A DNA stretch of 64,000 bases. It comes from Pseudomonas sp. L5B5. Lineage in GTDB: Bacteria > Pseudomonadota > Gammaproteobacteria > Pseudomonadales > Pseudomonadaceae. Under the pieces are notes generated by a model that had not been told where the DNA came from, searched no databases, and worked only from the letters and a program-made list of their open reading frames with translations. The position numbers were made by a program, and so were the translations under genes. The DNA lies in contig NZ_CP084742.1 in the NCBI RefSeq assembly GCF_020520285.1, positions 6,373,501-6,437,500 on the forward strand. The letters are read 5' to 3'. Positions within the stretch are counted from its first letter, which is position 1, and each line of letters opens with the position of its first letter. This document shows, piece after piece, positions 54,554-63,413 of the stretch.

Positions 54554-57304
54554 ATGAAGCTCACCCTGTTGAAAGAGTTCTTCGCCGGTTTCCTGCGGAC
54601 CCGGCATTTCGCCCGGCACTTCCGCCGCCTGGCCCTGCTGGAAAGCTTCAGCGATGCCAGCGTCAGCCGCGACGTACCGCCAACCCTGGCCCAGACCCTG
54701 GTGGCGGCGGCCAACAGCGGTGCCACGCAGTTGCTGGACCAGCTTGGCAGCCACACCGATGGCCTGAGCACCGAGGAGGCCGATGCCCTGCGTGAGCAGT
54801 ACGGGCTCAACGAGGTCGAGCATGAGCAGGCGCTGCCCTGGTGGACCCACCTGTGGCACTGCTACAAGAACCCCTCCAACCTGCTGCTGACCCTGCTGGC
54901 GGTGATTTCCTGGCTGACCGAGGACATGAAGGCGGCCACGGTGATCTTTTCCATGGTGGTGCTTTCGACCTTGCTGCGCTTCTGGCAGGAAACCAAGTCG
55001 AACAAGGCCGCCGATGCCCTCAAGGCCATGGTCAGCAACACCGCCACCGTGATGCGGCCGGACTCGGCTCCCCTGGCCGGCCCCGGTCGCCTGGCAGCCG
55101 AGGCCGGCGGTGCGCGGCGTATCGAACTGCCCATCCGGCAACTGGTACCGGGCGACCTGATCCTGCTGTCGGCCGGCGACATGATCCCCGCCGACTGCCG
55201 GGTGCTCAGCGCCAAGGATCTGTTCGTCAGCCAGGCCGCGATGACCGGCGAGTCCATGCCGGTGGAGAAGTTCGCGCGTCAGCAGGATGCCGACACCAGC
55301 AATCCCCTGGACTTGGACAACATCCTGTTCATGGGCACCAACGTGGTATCCGGTGCTGCCACGGCGGTGATCCTGGCCACTGGCAACAGCACCTACTTCG
55401 GCGCCCTGGCCCAGCGGGTCAGTGCCACCGATCGCGCACCGACGTCGTTCCAGCATGGGGTCAACAAGGTCAGCTGGCTGCTGATCCGCTTCATGTTCGT
55501 GATGGCCCCGCTGGTGCTGTTCATCAACGGCTTCACCAAGGGCGACTGGATGCAGGCCCTGCTGTTCGCCTTGTCCATCGCCGTGGGCCTGACCCCGGAA
55601 ATGCTGCCGATGATCGTCACCTCGACCCTGGCCAAGGGCGCAGTGTTCCTGTCGCGCAAGAAGGTCATCGTCAAGCGCCTGGATGCGATCCAGAATTTCG
55701 GCGCCATGGACGTGCTATGCACCGACAAGACCGGCACCTTGACCCAGGACAAGATCTTCCTGGCGCGCCACGTCGATGTGTGGGGCGAGGAGTCCGACGA
55801 CGTGCTGGAAATGGCCTATCTCAACAGCTACTACCAGACCGGGCTGAAAAACCTGCTGGACGTGGCGGTGCTGGAGCATGTTGAAATCCACCGGGAGCTC
55901 GAGGTCGGCACCGCGTTTCGCAAGGTCGACGAGATCCCCTTCGATTTCACCCGCCGCCGCATGTCGGTCGTGGTGGCGGAACAGGGCCTGCCCCCGCTGC
56001 TGATCTGCAAGGGCGCCGTGGAAGAAGTACTGGCGGTCTGCCGCAATGTGCGCCACGGCGAAGCCGAGGAGGCCTTGACCGAGGAATTGCTGGCGCGCAT
56101 CCGCCGGGTTACCGCCGACCTCAACGAAGAGGGCCTGCGGGTGGTGGCGGTTGCGGCGCGGCCGATGCACGCCGGGCGGGATACCTACAGCCTGGCGGAC
56201 GAGTGCGAGCTGACCCTGATCGGTTACGTGGCCTTCCTCGACCCGCCCAAGGACAGCACGGCGCCAGCCCTCAGGGCCCTGGCCGAGCACGGGGTGGCGG
56301 TCAAGGTGCTGACCGGCGACAACGAGCTGGTCACGGCCAAGATCTGCCGTGAAGTGGGCCTGGAACAGCAAGGCCTGCTGATGGGCAACGACATCGAGCG
56401 CATGAGCGACGAGCAACTGGCCAAGGCAGTGGAGACCACCAATGTCTTCGCCAAGCTGACGCCGACCCACAAGGAGCGCATCGTCCGCCTGCTCAAGGCC
56501 AATGGGCACGTGGTGGGGTTCATGGGCGATGGCATCAACGATGCGCCGGCGCTGCGTACTGCCGACATCGGCATCTCCGTGGACAGCGCGGTGGATATCG
56601 CCAAGGAAGCGGCGGATATCATCCTTCTGGAAAAGAGCCTGATGGTGTTGGAGGAGGGCGTGCTGGAAGGCCGCCGGACCTTCGCCAACATGCTCAAGTA
56701 CATCAAGATGACGGCCAGTTCCAACTTCGGCAATGTGTTCTCGGTGCTGGTGGCCAGTGCCTTCATTCCGTTCCTGCCGATGCTGCCGATGCATCTTCTG
56801 GTGCAGAACCTGTTGTACGACATTTCGCAGATCGCCATTCCCTTCGATAACGTCGACGACGAGATGCTGGCCAGACCCCAGCGCTGGCAGCCGGCAGATG
56901 TCGGGCGGTTCATGGTGTTCTTCGGGCCCATCAGCTCGATCTTCGACATCACCACCTTTGCGCTGATGTGGTACGTGTTCGATGCCAATACCCCGGACCA
57001 CCAGACGCTGTTCCAGTCCGGCTGGTTCGTGGTGGGGCTACTGACCCAGACCCTGATCGTGCACATGATCCGCACCCCGAAGATCCCGTTCCTGCAAAGC
57101 CGGGCGGCCATGCCGCTGATGGTGATGACCGGGGTCATCATGGCGGTGGGGATCTTCCTGCCGATGGGGCCGCTGGCGCACTACTTCAAGCTGCAGGCGC
57201 TGCCGTCTTTGTACTTCGTGTTCCTGCCGGTGATCCTGTTGGCCTACATGGCTCTGACCCAGGCCGTGAAGGGCTTCTATGTCCGGCGTTTCGGCTGGCA
57301 GTAA
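54554..57304 (+). CDS. mgtA: MgtA-type magnesium-importing P-type ATPase
   Basis: A 916-residue inner-membrane P-type ATPase (type IIIB) that brings Mg2+ into the cell. The phosphorylation motif CTDKTGTLT has its Asp at about residue 391. TGES of the actuator domain is near residue 230, and GDGINDAP near residue 660 closes the ATPase core. The membrane motif PEMLPMIVTSTLAKGA is characteristic of Mg2+ ATPases. About ten membrane helices: two pairs before the catalytic loop and six after. The ATG at 54554 has AGGAG eight bases upstream; a frame opening at 54422 would add 44 unrelated residues. It is followed by mgtC, usual partner of mgtA/mgtB. Confidence 0.93.
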   Translation: MKLTLLKEFFAGFLRTRHFARHFRRLALLESFSDASVSRDVPPTLAQTLVAAANSGATQLLDQLGSHTDGLSTEEADALREQYGLNEVEHEQALPWWTHLWHCYKNPSNLLLTLLAVISWLTEDMKAATVIFSMVVLSTLLRFWQETKSNKAADALKAMVSNTATVMRPDSAPLAGPGRLAAEAGGARRIELPIRQLVPGDLILLSAGDMIPADCRVLSAKDLFVSQAAMTGESMPVEKFARQQDADTSNPLDLDNILFMGTNVVSGAATAVILATGNSTYFGALAQRVSATDRAPTSFQHGVNKVSWLLIRFMFVMAPLVLFINGFTKGDWMQALLFALSIAVGLTPEMLPMIVTSTLAKGAVFLSRKKVIVKRLDAIQNFGAMDVLCTDKTGTLTQDKIFLARHVDVWGEESDDVLEMAYLNSYYQTGLKNLLDVAVLEHVEIHRELEVGTAFRKVDEIPFDFTRRRMSVVVAEQGLPPLLICKGAVEEVLAVCRNVRHGEAEEALTEELLARIRRVTADLNEEGLRVVAVAARPMHAGRDTYSLADECELTLIGYVAFLDPPKDSTAPALRALAEHGVAVKVLTGDNELVTAKICREVGLEQQGLLMGNDIERMSDEQLAKAVETTNVFAKLTPTHKERIVRLLKANGHVVGFMGDGINDAPALRTADIGISVDSAVDIAKEAADIILLEKSLMVLEEGVLEGRRTFANMLKYIKMTASSNFGNVFSVLVASAFIPFLPMLPMHLLVQNLLYDISQIAIPFDNVDDEMLARPQRWQPADVGRFMVFFGPISSIFDITTFALMWYVFDANTPDHQTLFQSGWFVVGLLTQTLIVHMIRTPKIPFLQSRAAMPLMVMTGVIMAVGIFLPMGPLAHYFKLQALPSLYFVFLPVILLAYMALTQAVKGFYVRRFGWQ

Positions 57305-57327
57305 GGCGCAGCAATGGCTCGCCGCGA

Positions 57328-57370
57328 GCGGCAGGTTCCAGGGGCCGGTGTGCTGCTTGTAACCTGCCGC
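57328..57370 (+). promoter_or_regulatory. Hairpin between mgtA and mgtC
   Basis: GCGGCAGGTT (57328-57337) and AACCTGCCGC (57361-57370) form a perfect 10-bp stem with a 23-base loop, ending 38 bases before the mgtC start. It could limit read-through or protect the mgtA message. Confidence 0.5.
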
Positions 57371-57407
57371 GGGTAACTTGCCGCATGTCGCCAAGAGGAT
57401 CTACGCC

Positions 57408-58124
57408 ATGCAAGCCCTGCACAACGTCAACCTGGACTCGCTGATCGATACCCTGGTCAGCCTCAGTACGGCCTTCATCCTTGGAGGCCTGATCGGCTTC
57501 GAGCGTCAGTTCCGCCAGCGTACCGCCGGCCTGCGCACCAACGTGCTGGTGGCGGTGGGCGCAGCGATCTTCGTCGATATGGCCAACCGCCTGGGGGGAG
57601 CCGAAGGCGCCGTGCGGGTGGTGGCCTACGTGGTCTCGGGCATCGGTTTCCTCGGGGCCGGGGTGATCATGCGCGAGGAGGGCAATGTGCGCGGCCTGAA
57701 CACCGCCGCCACCCTCTGGGCTTCGGCGGGGGTCGGCGCTTGCGCCGGTGCCGACCTGGTCCTGGAAGCCTTGCTCGGGACCCTGTTCGTACTGGCGGCC
57801 AATACCCTGCTGCGCCCCATCGTCAACAACATCAACCGCCAGCCACTGGATGTGATCTCTGCCGAGGTCACCAACATCGTCTATGTGATTACCCATCGCT
57901 CCAGGCAGAAGACTGTGTTCGCCTTGCTGGAGTCTGAACTGGCGCGCTGCAACTACCCGGCCAGCGACGTCGACGTGCAGGCCTTTGGCAGCGAGGACGT
58001 GCAGATCGAGGCCACCCTGGCCACCACCTCGGTGGACGGTGATGAACTCGATGCCCTGGTGGCGCGGTTGTCGGGCTCGCCCCTGGTGCAGCAGGCGTTC
58101 TGGAGCCCGAGCACCACGGAGTAA
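57408..58124 (+). CDS. mgtC: MgtC-family virulence/low-magnesium membrane protein
   Basis: A 238-residue inner-membrane protein. The N-terminal ~140 residues hold about five helices and the MgtC signatures GGLIGFERQ and GLRTN, then GIGFLGAGVIMREEGNVRGLNTAATLW. The C-terminal ~90 residues form the soluble ACT-like domain of longer MgtC proteins. MgtC helps survival under low Mg2+ and inside phagocytes, and in Salmonella it inhibits the F-type ATP synthase; it does not transport Mg2+. The ATG at 57408 is eight bases behind AAGAGGA; ten codons of upstream frame are ignored. Co-transcription with mgtA is likely. A weak 6-bp hairpin, AGGGCT/AGCCCT, at 58136-58156 may end the unit. Confidence 0.88.
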   Translation: MQALHNVNLDSLIDTLVSLSTAFILGGLIGFERQFRQRTAGLRTNVLVAVGAAIFVDMANRLGGAEGAVRVVAYVVSGIGFLGAGVIMREEGNVRGLNTAATLWASAGVGACAGADLVLEALLGTLFVLAANTLLRPIVNNINRQPLDVISAEVTNIVYVITHRSRQKTVFALLESELARCNYPASDVDVQAFGSEDVQIEATLATTSVDGDELDALVARLSGSPLVQQAFWSPSTTE

Positions 58125-58384
58125 TCCACGTGGGGAGGGCTGACAGGGAAAGCCCTTACGGGATATTAAGAGCTTTCGCACAGCTGGCCTGGCGCTGAAA
58201 GCATCGGGTGTCGGTTGACGGCGATGCTCAGTCTTGTCGTGGGTCGTTCATGCACCAGCACAAGGGTGAAATCGGCGGATTTTCAGAACAATCTCATGGC
58301 AGCGTCACGGACGCTTCCCTCAGCCTTCCACCGATTCAGGAGGCCCGCACCCACCGGGCACAACTCACCAGCTGGATCGAGACC

Positions 58385-58783
58385 ATGTCCAACAGAGCGC
58401 TGCGCATATTGATCGCCGACCATCAGCACTTTCACCGGATGCAGATCGAAAGAACCCTCAACCAATTGAACTACTACCGGGTGGTCCCCGTGCATCGGCT
58501 GGAGGAGTTGCTGACGCTGGTGGACTACGCCGGTGAACCCTTCGACCTGCTGATCATCAATGGCGCCCTGGCGCTCCACAGCGGATTCGATCTCCTGGCG
58601 TTCTGCCTGGACCATCCGCAACTCCATCAAGTGCTGATCTATGGCAGCGGGTGTTTCCCGCCGTTTTCCAGCCAGCGGCACGAGCGGGTCCGGGTCATCC
58701 GGGCCGAGCTGCCGGACCGCGACGCGATCCGGCAACTGATGTTTTCCATCGATCCTCCGGGAAACCGGCTCTCGCCGGCCTAG
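58385..58783 (+). CDS. Stand-alone degenerate response-regulator receiver protein
   Basis: A 132-residue protein with the layout of a CheY-like receiver: RILIADHQHFHRM at the N-terminus matches the first strand with its acidic pair, here only one Asp (Asp12), and FDLLIINGAL matches the third strand, where the phosphate-accepting Asp is replaced by Asn59. I do not find the later conserved Lys in a clear context. It therefore probably cannot be phosphorylated in the normal way. The ATG at 58385 matches the domain start; the frame is open from 58208 but the extension looks non-coding. It converges with a LysR gene and follows mgtC after 260 bases. No output domain and no kinase are nearby. Confidence 0.7.
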   Translation: MSNRALRILIADHQHFHRMQIERTLNQLNYYRVVPVHRLEELLTLVDYAGEPFDLLIINGALALHSGFDLLAFCLDHPQLHQVLIYGSGCFPPFSSQRHERVRVIRAELPDRDAIRQLMFSIDPPGNRLSPA

Positions 58784-58829
58784 GCGTTCAACTGCGCAGC
58801 GGGTGGCCGTGGCGGGCATCCGGGATGCC

Positions 58830-59735
58830 TCAGGCCATGTCGCTGTGGCTGAACTCCTCGCCAAGAAAATCGATCAGGCTGCGCACCGAAGGCAGCAGGC
58901 CGCGGCGCGAGGGGAAGATGGCGTGGACGATCCCGCAGCGCGGTGCCCAGCCCGGGATCAGCTCGTGCAGGCGTCCGGCGTCCAGGTCCTCGCGTACCAC
59001 CACCTTGGGCAGATGGGCGACGCCGATTCCAGCCAGTACCGCGTGGCGCAGGGCGATCAGATCATCGGTGACCATCCGCGGGCGATGACGGATCGACGCC
59101 TCGGCTTCGTCCGGGCCCAGCAATTGCCAGTGGTAGTCACGTTGCGCCGCGCCCCAGTGCAGGCTCGGCAAACCGCTGAGGTCGGCTGGCGAGGGCGGGT
59201 TCGAGAGGCGCTGCCGAAAGTCCGGATGACCCACCAGGCACTGGGTACTGTTGCCCAGTACCTTCATCACCAGGTCGGTATTTTCCAGGGGCGGAAAGCG
59301 CACCCGCAGGGCGATGTCGAAGCCCTCATGGATCAGGTCGACCCGGCGGTTGGTGCTTTCGATGAACAGTTCCACCAGCGGGTACTTGAGCATGAAGCGG
59401 GTGAGCATCGGCCCGACCCAGGAGTTGAGCAGGGCGGTGGGGCAGGCCACGCGCACCAGCCCCTGGGGTTCGGAGCGGTTGCGCTCGATGACTTCCGCCG
59501 CGCCTTCGGCCTCGACCCGCATGGCCAGGCAGCGCTGGTAGTACTCCTGGCCGATCTCGGTCAATGAACAGTGCCGGCTGGTGCGCTGGATCAGGCGCAC
59601 GCCCAGGCGCTCTTCCAACTGGGCGATGCGCCGGCTGAGCTTGGACTTGGGCATGTCCAGGGCCCTGCCGGCGGCGGCAAAACCGCGATGCTCCACCACC
59701 TGGGTGAAGTAGTAGAGGGTATTGAGGTCTTCCAA
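58830..59735 (-). CDS. LysR-family transcriptional regulator
   Basis: A 301-residue regulator. The N-terminal winged helix-turn-helix (residues 1-60) begins MEDLNTLYYFTQVVEHRGF and includes ALDMPKSKLSRRIAQLEERLG, followed by LIQRTSRHCSLTEIG. The rest is a periplasmic-binding-protein-like sensor domain with RVACPTALLNSWVG at its start; this subgroup is often near pirin or oxidoreductase genes. It is divergent from the pirin gene, with a palindrome close to its own start, so it probably controls pirin and itself. The inducer is unknown. Confidence 0.9.
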   Translation of the reverse strand: MEDLNTLYYFTQVVEHRGFAAAGRALDMPKSKLSRRIAQLEERLGVRLIQRTSRHCSLTEIGQEYYQRCLAMRVEAEGAAEVIERNRSEPQGLVRVACPTALLNSWVGPMLTRFMLKYPLVELFIESTNRRVDLIHEGFDIALRVRFPPLENTDLVMKVLGNSTQCLVGHPDFRQRLSNPPSPADLSGLPSLHWGAAQRDYHWQLLGPDEAEASIRHRPRMVTDDLIALRHAVLAGIGVAHLPKVVVREDLDAGRLHELIPGWAPRCGIVHAIFPSRRGLLPSVRSLIDFLGEEFSHSDMA

Positions 59736-59738
59736 TAT

Positions 59739-59756
59739 CGTTCTCCAAATAGAACG
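59739..59756. promoter_or_regulatory. Palindromic operator between lysR and pirin
   Basis: CGTTCT-N6-AGAACG, perfect 6-base arms, lies four bases ahead of the LysR start codon. It contains the T-N(11-12)-A spacing usual for LysR-type binding sites. Confidence 0.55.
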
Positions 59757-59835
59757 CTAAGGGTGATTTTTGCAGTCTAGCGTGGCAAAGGTGTGAGTTT
59801 TAAGGTGTGTCCATCAGAAAGTTCTGGAGGACTAC

Positions 59836-60711
59836 ATGAAAAACATCATCGGTATCTACACCAGCCCCAGGCCCCATTGGGTGGGTGACGGTTTCCCGGT
59901 CCGTACCCTGTTTTCCTACGACCAGATGGGCCAGCACATCAGCCCGTTCCTGCTGCTCGACCATGCCGGCCCGGAGCAGTTCAGCCCCACCAGCGCCCGG
60001 CGCGGTGTTGGCCAGCATCCCCATCGCGGCTTCGAGACCGTGACCATTGTCTACGATGGGGAGGTGGAACATCGCGACTCCACCGGTAGCGGCGGCAAGA
60101 TCGGCCCCGGCGACGTGCAGTGGATGACGGCTGCATCGGGCATCCTCCACGAGGAGTTTCACTCTGCCGATTTCGCCCGCCGTGGCGGCAACCTGGAGAT
60201 GGTCCAGCTGTGGGTCAACCTGCCGGCCCGGGACAAGCTTGCCGCTCCCGGCTACCAGACGATCCTGGCCAGCGATATCCCGCAACTGCCGTTACCAGGC
60301 AATGCCGGCAGCCTGCGCCTGATTGCCGGCCAGTTCGCCGGCCGCCAGGGCCCGGCCCGGACCTTCACGCCGATCGACGTCTGGGACCTGCGCCTGCGGG
60401 CCGGCAAGTTCCTGGACCTGGAACTGCATTCGGGGCGTAACACGGCGTTGGTAGTGTTGCGTGGCACCTTGCAGGTCAACGGCCAGGAGCAGGTGCGCGA
60501 AGGCCAGTTGGTACTGTTGGAGCGTGATGGCGACCTGATCGGCCTGGAGGCCGATACCGATGCGATTGTGCTGTTGCTCAGCGGCGAGCCCATCGACGAA
60601 CCCATCGTCGGCCATGGCCCGTTCGTGATGAACAGCGAAGAGGAGATTCATCAGGCCTTTGTCGATTTCCAATCGGGACGCTTTGGCCGGATGGACGCTG
60701 TCGGTCGTTGA
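59836..60711 (+). CDS. Pirin-family cupin protein
   Basis: A 291-residue bicupin protein. The N-terminal cupin has the pirin motif GQHPHRGFETVTIVYDG, with metal-binding histidines, and the later WMTAASGILHEEF carrying the conserved Glu. The C-terminal cupin is less conserved. Bacterial pirins have been linked to quercetinase activity, redox sensing and binding of metabolic enzymes, so the exact role here is open. The start has GGAG seven bases upstream. It is followed by ycaC; two hairpins in the gap suggest separate or differential expression. The divergent LysR gene is its likely regulator. Confidence 0.9.
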   Translation: MKNIIGIYTSPRPHWVGDGFPVRTLFSYDQMGQHISPFLLLDHAGPEQFSPTSARRGVGQHPHRGFETVTIVYDGEVEHRDSTGSGGKIGPGDVQWMTAASGILHEEFHSADFARRGGNLEMVQLWVNLPARDKLAAPGYQTILASDIPQLPLPGNAGSLRLIAGQFAGRQGPARTFTPIDVWDLRLRAGKFLDLELHSGRNTALVVLRGTLQVNGQEQVREGQLVLLERDGDLIGLEADTDAIVLLLSGEPIDEPIVGHGPFVMNSEEEIHQAFVDFQSGRFGRMDAVGR

Positions 60712-60730
60712 CCGCCAGCGTTGGCGCGGT

Positions 60731-60794
60731 GTGCAGGGCTGGCCCTGCACGCCACGTGCTACACCCCGCTGCCCACCACTTTGTGGTGGTGGGC
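60731..60794 (+). promoter_or_regulatory. Two strong hairpins between pirin and ycaC
   Basis: GTGCAGGGC/GCCCTGCAC (60731-60750) and GCCCACCAC/GTGGTGGGC (60771-60794) are perfect 9-bp stems. Neither has a U-run. They may control read-through into ycaC. Confidence 0.5.
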
Positions 60795-60852
60795 ACCACG
60801 GGTTTCACTCAGGCCGGGTTGCCCGGCATCGATCATTAGCGAGGACTTCATC

Positions 60853-61479
60853 ATGACTACTGCTTACAAACGCCTGGACAAGGACAACGCCGCCGTTCTG
60901 CTGGTGGACCACCAGGCCGGCTTGCTGTCGCTGGTGCGCGATATCGACCCCGATCGCTTCAAGAACAACGTCCTGGCCCTGGGCGACCTGGCCAAGTACT
61001 TCAAGCTGCCGACCATCCTCACCACCAGTTTCGAGACTGGCCCCAACGGCCCGCTGGTGCCGGAACTCAAGAGCCTGTTCCCCGATGCCCCGTACATTGC
61101 CCGCCCTGGCCAGATCAATGCCTGGGACAACGAAGACTTCGTCAAGGCGGTCAAGGCCACCGGCAAGAAACAGCTGATCATTGCCGGCGTGGTTACCGAA
61201 GTCTGCGTGGCCTTCCCGGCGCTCTCGGCCCTGGAGGAGGGGTTCGAGGTATTCGTGGTCACCGATGCCTCCGGCACCTTCAATGAACTGACCCGCGACT
61301 CGGCCTGGAACCGCATGTCCAATGCCGGCGCCCAGTTGATGACCTGGTTCGGCCTGGCGTGCGAGTTGCACCGCGACTGGCGCAACGACATCGAGGGCCT
61401 GGGTACCCTGTTCTCCAACCACATCCCCGACTACCGCAACCTGATGACCAGCTACAACACCCTGACCCAGGGCAAGTAA
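60853..61479 (+). CDS. ycaC: YcaC-like isochorismatase-family hydrolase
   Basis: A 208-residue cysteine hydrolase that I recognise as very close to E. coli YcaC, which has the same length. The family triad is visible: Asp19 (LLVDHQAG), a lysine in KAVKATGKK near residue 100, and Cys118 in VVTEVCVAFPA, after the cis-peptide VT. YcaC forms octamers; its natural substrate is unknown. The ATG at 60853 has GAGGA eight bases upstream, while the open frame to 60721 covers the two hairpins and is rejected. It is often found beside pirin genes, as here. Confidence 0.9.
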   Translation: MTTAYKRLDKDNAAVLLVDHQAGLLSLVRDIDPDRFKNNVLALGDLAKYFKLPTILTTSFETGPNGPLVPELKSLFPDAPYIARPGQINAWDNEDFVKAVKATGKKQLIIAGVVTEVCVAFPALSALEEGFEVFVVTDASGTFNELTRDSAWNRMSNAGAQLMTWFGLACELHRDWRNDIEGLGTLFSNHIPDYRNLMTSYNTLTQGK

Positions 61480-61485
61480 GCCCCC

Positions 61486-61613
61486 GCAGCCGCTGCCGAG
61501 CTCGCGAGGCTGCGACCGGGTGCGCAGCGCCCGCCAATGCGCGGTACCCAGGTATCGCGCAGGCAGGTTTGGCGGCTCGCGCCGAGCCGTGCGCAGCCTG
61601 CGGCAGTGGCTAC
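61486..61613. repeat. Inverted pair of REP-like elements
   Basis: 61486-61542 reads GCAGCCGCTGCCGAGCTCGC onward, and 61552-61613 carries a related element in reverse orientation (GTAGCCACTGCCGCAGGCTG on the minus strand). A third copy is at 63225-63281. Short GC-rich palindromic intergenic repeats in inverted pairs are typical of Pseudomonas REP families. They lie after ycaC and before the channel gene. Confidence 0.7.
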
Positions 61614-61736
61614 ACCTGATGTGCGAGTGCCCGGGATGCCTCTCGCGCCTGCCCGCCATGCTCCAGCTTTTGCGGCTATACCTGCTGCAACCTCTTTCGT
61701 GCGATCTTGCCGTCCTCGTCTTGCTGGAGCGCCTCG

Positions 61737-63179
61737 ATGTTTTCCCTGTTCGCCGATCACCCCCTGTTGGCCGCGCTGTTCCTGCTGTTCCTGGATATCG
61801 TGCTCTGGCGCGTGATAGGCGCCCGTGGCGAACACTGGAAACTGGCGGTTCGGGTGCTGATCTTCTGTCTCTACAGCCTGATGCTGTTCAACCAGGGCAT
61901 GAACCCCATGCAGGCCGCGCCCTGGCCGGACGACGTGCCGCTGCACCTGGCCGCCACCGGCTTGCAGATCGGCTGGTGGCTGTTCGGCGCCCGGACCCTG
62001 ACGGTGCTGCTGGGCACCCTGATGATGCAGCAGGTCGGCCACACCGGGCGGCTGCTCCAGGACCTGATGGGCGCGCTGATCTTCCTGATCGCCATCATCG
62101 CCGCCCTGGCCTATGTACTGGAGTTGCCGGTCAAGGGAGTGCTGGCCACCTCCGGGGCGTTGGCCATCATCGTCGGCCTGGCATTGCAGAGCACCCTCAG
62201 CGACCTGTTTTCCGGGATCGTGCTCAACACCACCAAGCCGTACCAGATCGATGACCAGATCTCCATCGATGGCACCGAGGGCCGGGTGGTGGATATCGAT
62301 TGGCGAGCCACCCGGCTGCAGACCTCACAAGGCAGCATGGTGGTGATTCCCAACTCCCTGGCCTCCAAGGCCAAGATCACCAATTTCAGCCGCCCCAGCG
62401 ATATCCACGGGTTGGCGGTGAGCGTGCAGGTCAGCCCCCATGCGCGTCCGCAGAAGGTCATCGAGGCCCTGGAGCGTGCGACCCTGGGCTGTCGGTTCCT
62501 GCTCGCCAGTCCAGGCGCCAGCGTCGCCATGAAGAGCACCAGCAGCGGCGGTGCGGAATACGAGATCAGCGGTTTTGTCGCCAGCATGGGACAGAAACGC
62601 GAAGTGCGTAACCAGCTGTTCGACCTGGCGTTCCGCCACTTGCAGGCCAGTGGCATCAGCCTGTTGTCGAGCAACGAGGCCAGCCAGCCAGCGGCCTTGT
62701 CCCGGCCCCGGGCATTGCTGGACGCCTCGAGCATCTTTTCCACCCTGCGCCAGGAAGAGAAGGACACCTTCAGCCAGAACATGCAGCTACAAACCTTCCG
62801 CGCCGGCGAAATCATCCTGCCGGCCGGCGAGGTCAGCGATCATCTGTTCATCATCGAATCCGGTGTGGTGTCGGTGACCATGCAACGCGAAGGGGCGCCG
62901 TTCGAGGCCGGGCGCATGGGGCCGGGCGAGGTGATCGGCGAAGCCGGCGTGGTATCCGAGGAAGCGACCCAGGCCCAGTTCTCGGCCAAGACCTTCTGCA
63001 GCCTGTATCGCATCGACAACGAGTTCCTCAAGCCGTGCCTGGATGCTCGCCACGACATCAACGACGCCATGAAGAACCTCCTGGACTTCCGCCGGCACAT
63101 GGCCCAGAGCCTGACCCAGGCGCAGCCCAAGCCGGTGCTCAAGAAAGGGTTCCTGCAGTGGCTGCGCAGCCGCACCTGA
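61737..63179 (+). CDS. MscS-family channel with C-terminal cyclic-nucleotide-binding domain
   Basis: A 480-residue inner-membrane protein. Four or so helices (about residues 5-24, 40-55, 70-95, 105-130) lead to the MscS pore helix and beta domain: GALAIIVGLALQSTLSDLFS near residue 145, then YQIDDQISIDGTEGRVVDIDWRATRL-type sequence (residues ~170-195). The C-terminal part (about residues 335-450) is a cNMP-binding fold: FRAGEIILPAGEVSDHLFIIESG followed by GPGEVIGEAGV. Such fusions occur as cyclic-nucleotide-gated relatives of MscS. The ATG at 61737 has GGAG seven bases upstream; the frame from 61707 is not used. Ligand and gating are unknown. Confidence 0.88.
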   Translation: MFSLFADHPLLAALFLLFLDIVLWRVIGARGEHWKLAVRVLIFCLYSLMLFNQGMNPMQAAPWPDDVPLHLAATGLQIGWWLFGARTLTVLLGTLMMQQVGHTGRLLQDLMGALIFLIAIIAALAYVLELPVKGVLATSGALAIIVGLALQSTLSDLFSGIVLNTTKPYQIDDQISIDGTEGRVVDIDWRATRLQTSQGSMVVIPNSLASKAKITNFSRPSDIHGLAVSVQVSPHARPQKVIEALERATLGCRFLLASPGASVAMKSTSSGGAEYEISGFVASMGQKREVRNQLFDLAFRHLQASGISLLSSNEASQPAALSRPRALLDASSIFSTLRQEEKDTFSQNMQLQTFRAGEIILPAGEVSDHLFIIESGVVSVTMQREGAPFEAGRMGPGEVIGEAGVVSEEATQAQFSAKTFCSLYRIDNEFLKPCLDARHDINDAMKNLLDFRRHMAQSLTQAQPKPVLKKGFLQWLRSRT

Positions 63180-63224
63180 GGCCCACTCGTGCGGCAGCGG
63201 CCACACGAAACCGTGCCAGCCCTT

Positions 63225-63281
63225 GTAGCCGCTGCCGAGCCCGCGAGGCTGCGCACGGGTGCACCGCACCCGCCGATACGG
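63225..63281 (+). repeat. REP-like element, third copy
   Basis: Starts GTAGCCGCTGCCGAGCCCGC and runs parallel to the copy at 61486-61542 with roughly four in five bases the same. It lies between the channel gene and the AhpD-like gene. Confidence 0.65.
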
Positions 63282-63413
63282 AATCCAGGCCCACCGCAGC
63301 GGCGACAGAAAACACCGAGCATTGGTCTATTCAAGTTCCGCCGGATTGGTCATTGGCCACTGCCATGGGCCGACGTAACTTAGCCACATCCTGACTGACC
63401 CGGAGTTTCACCC

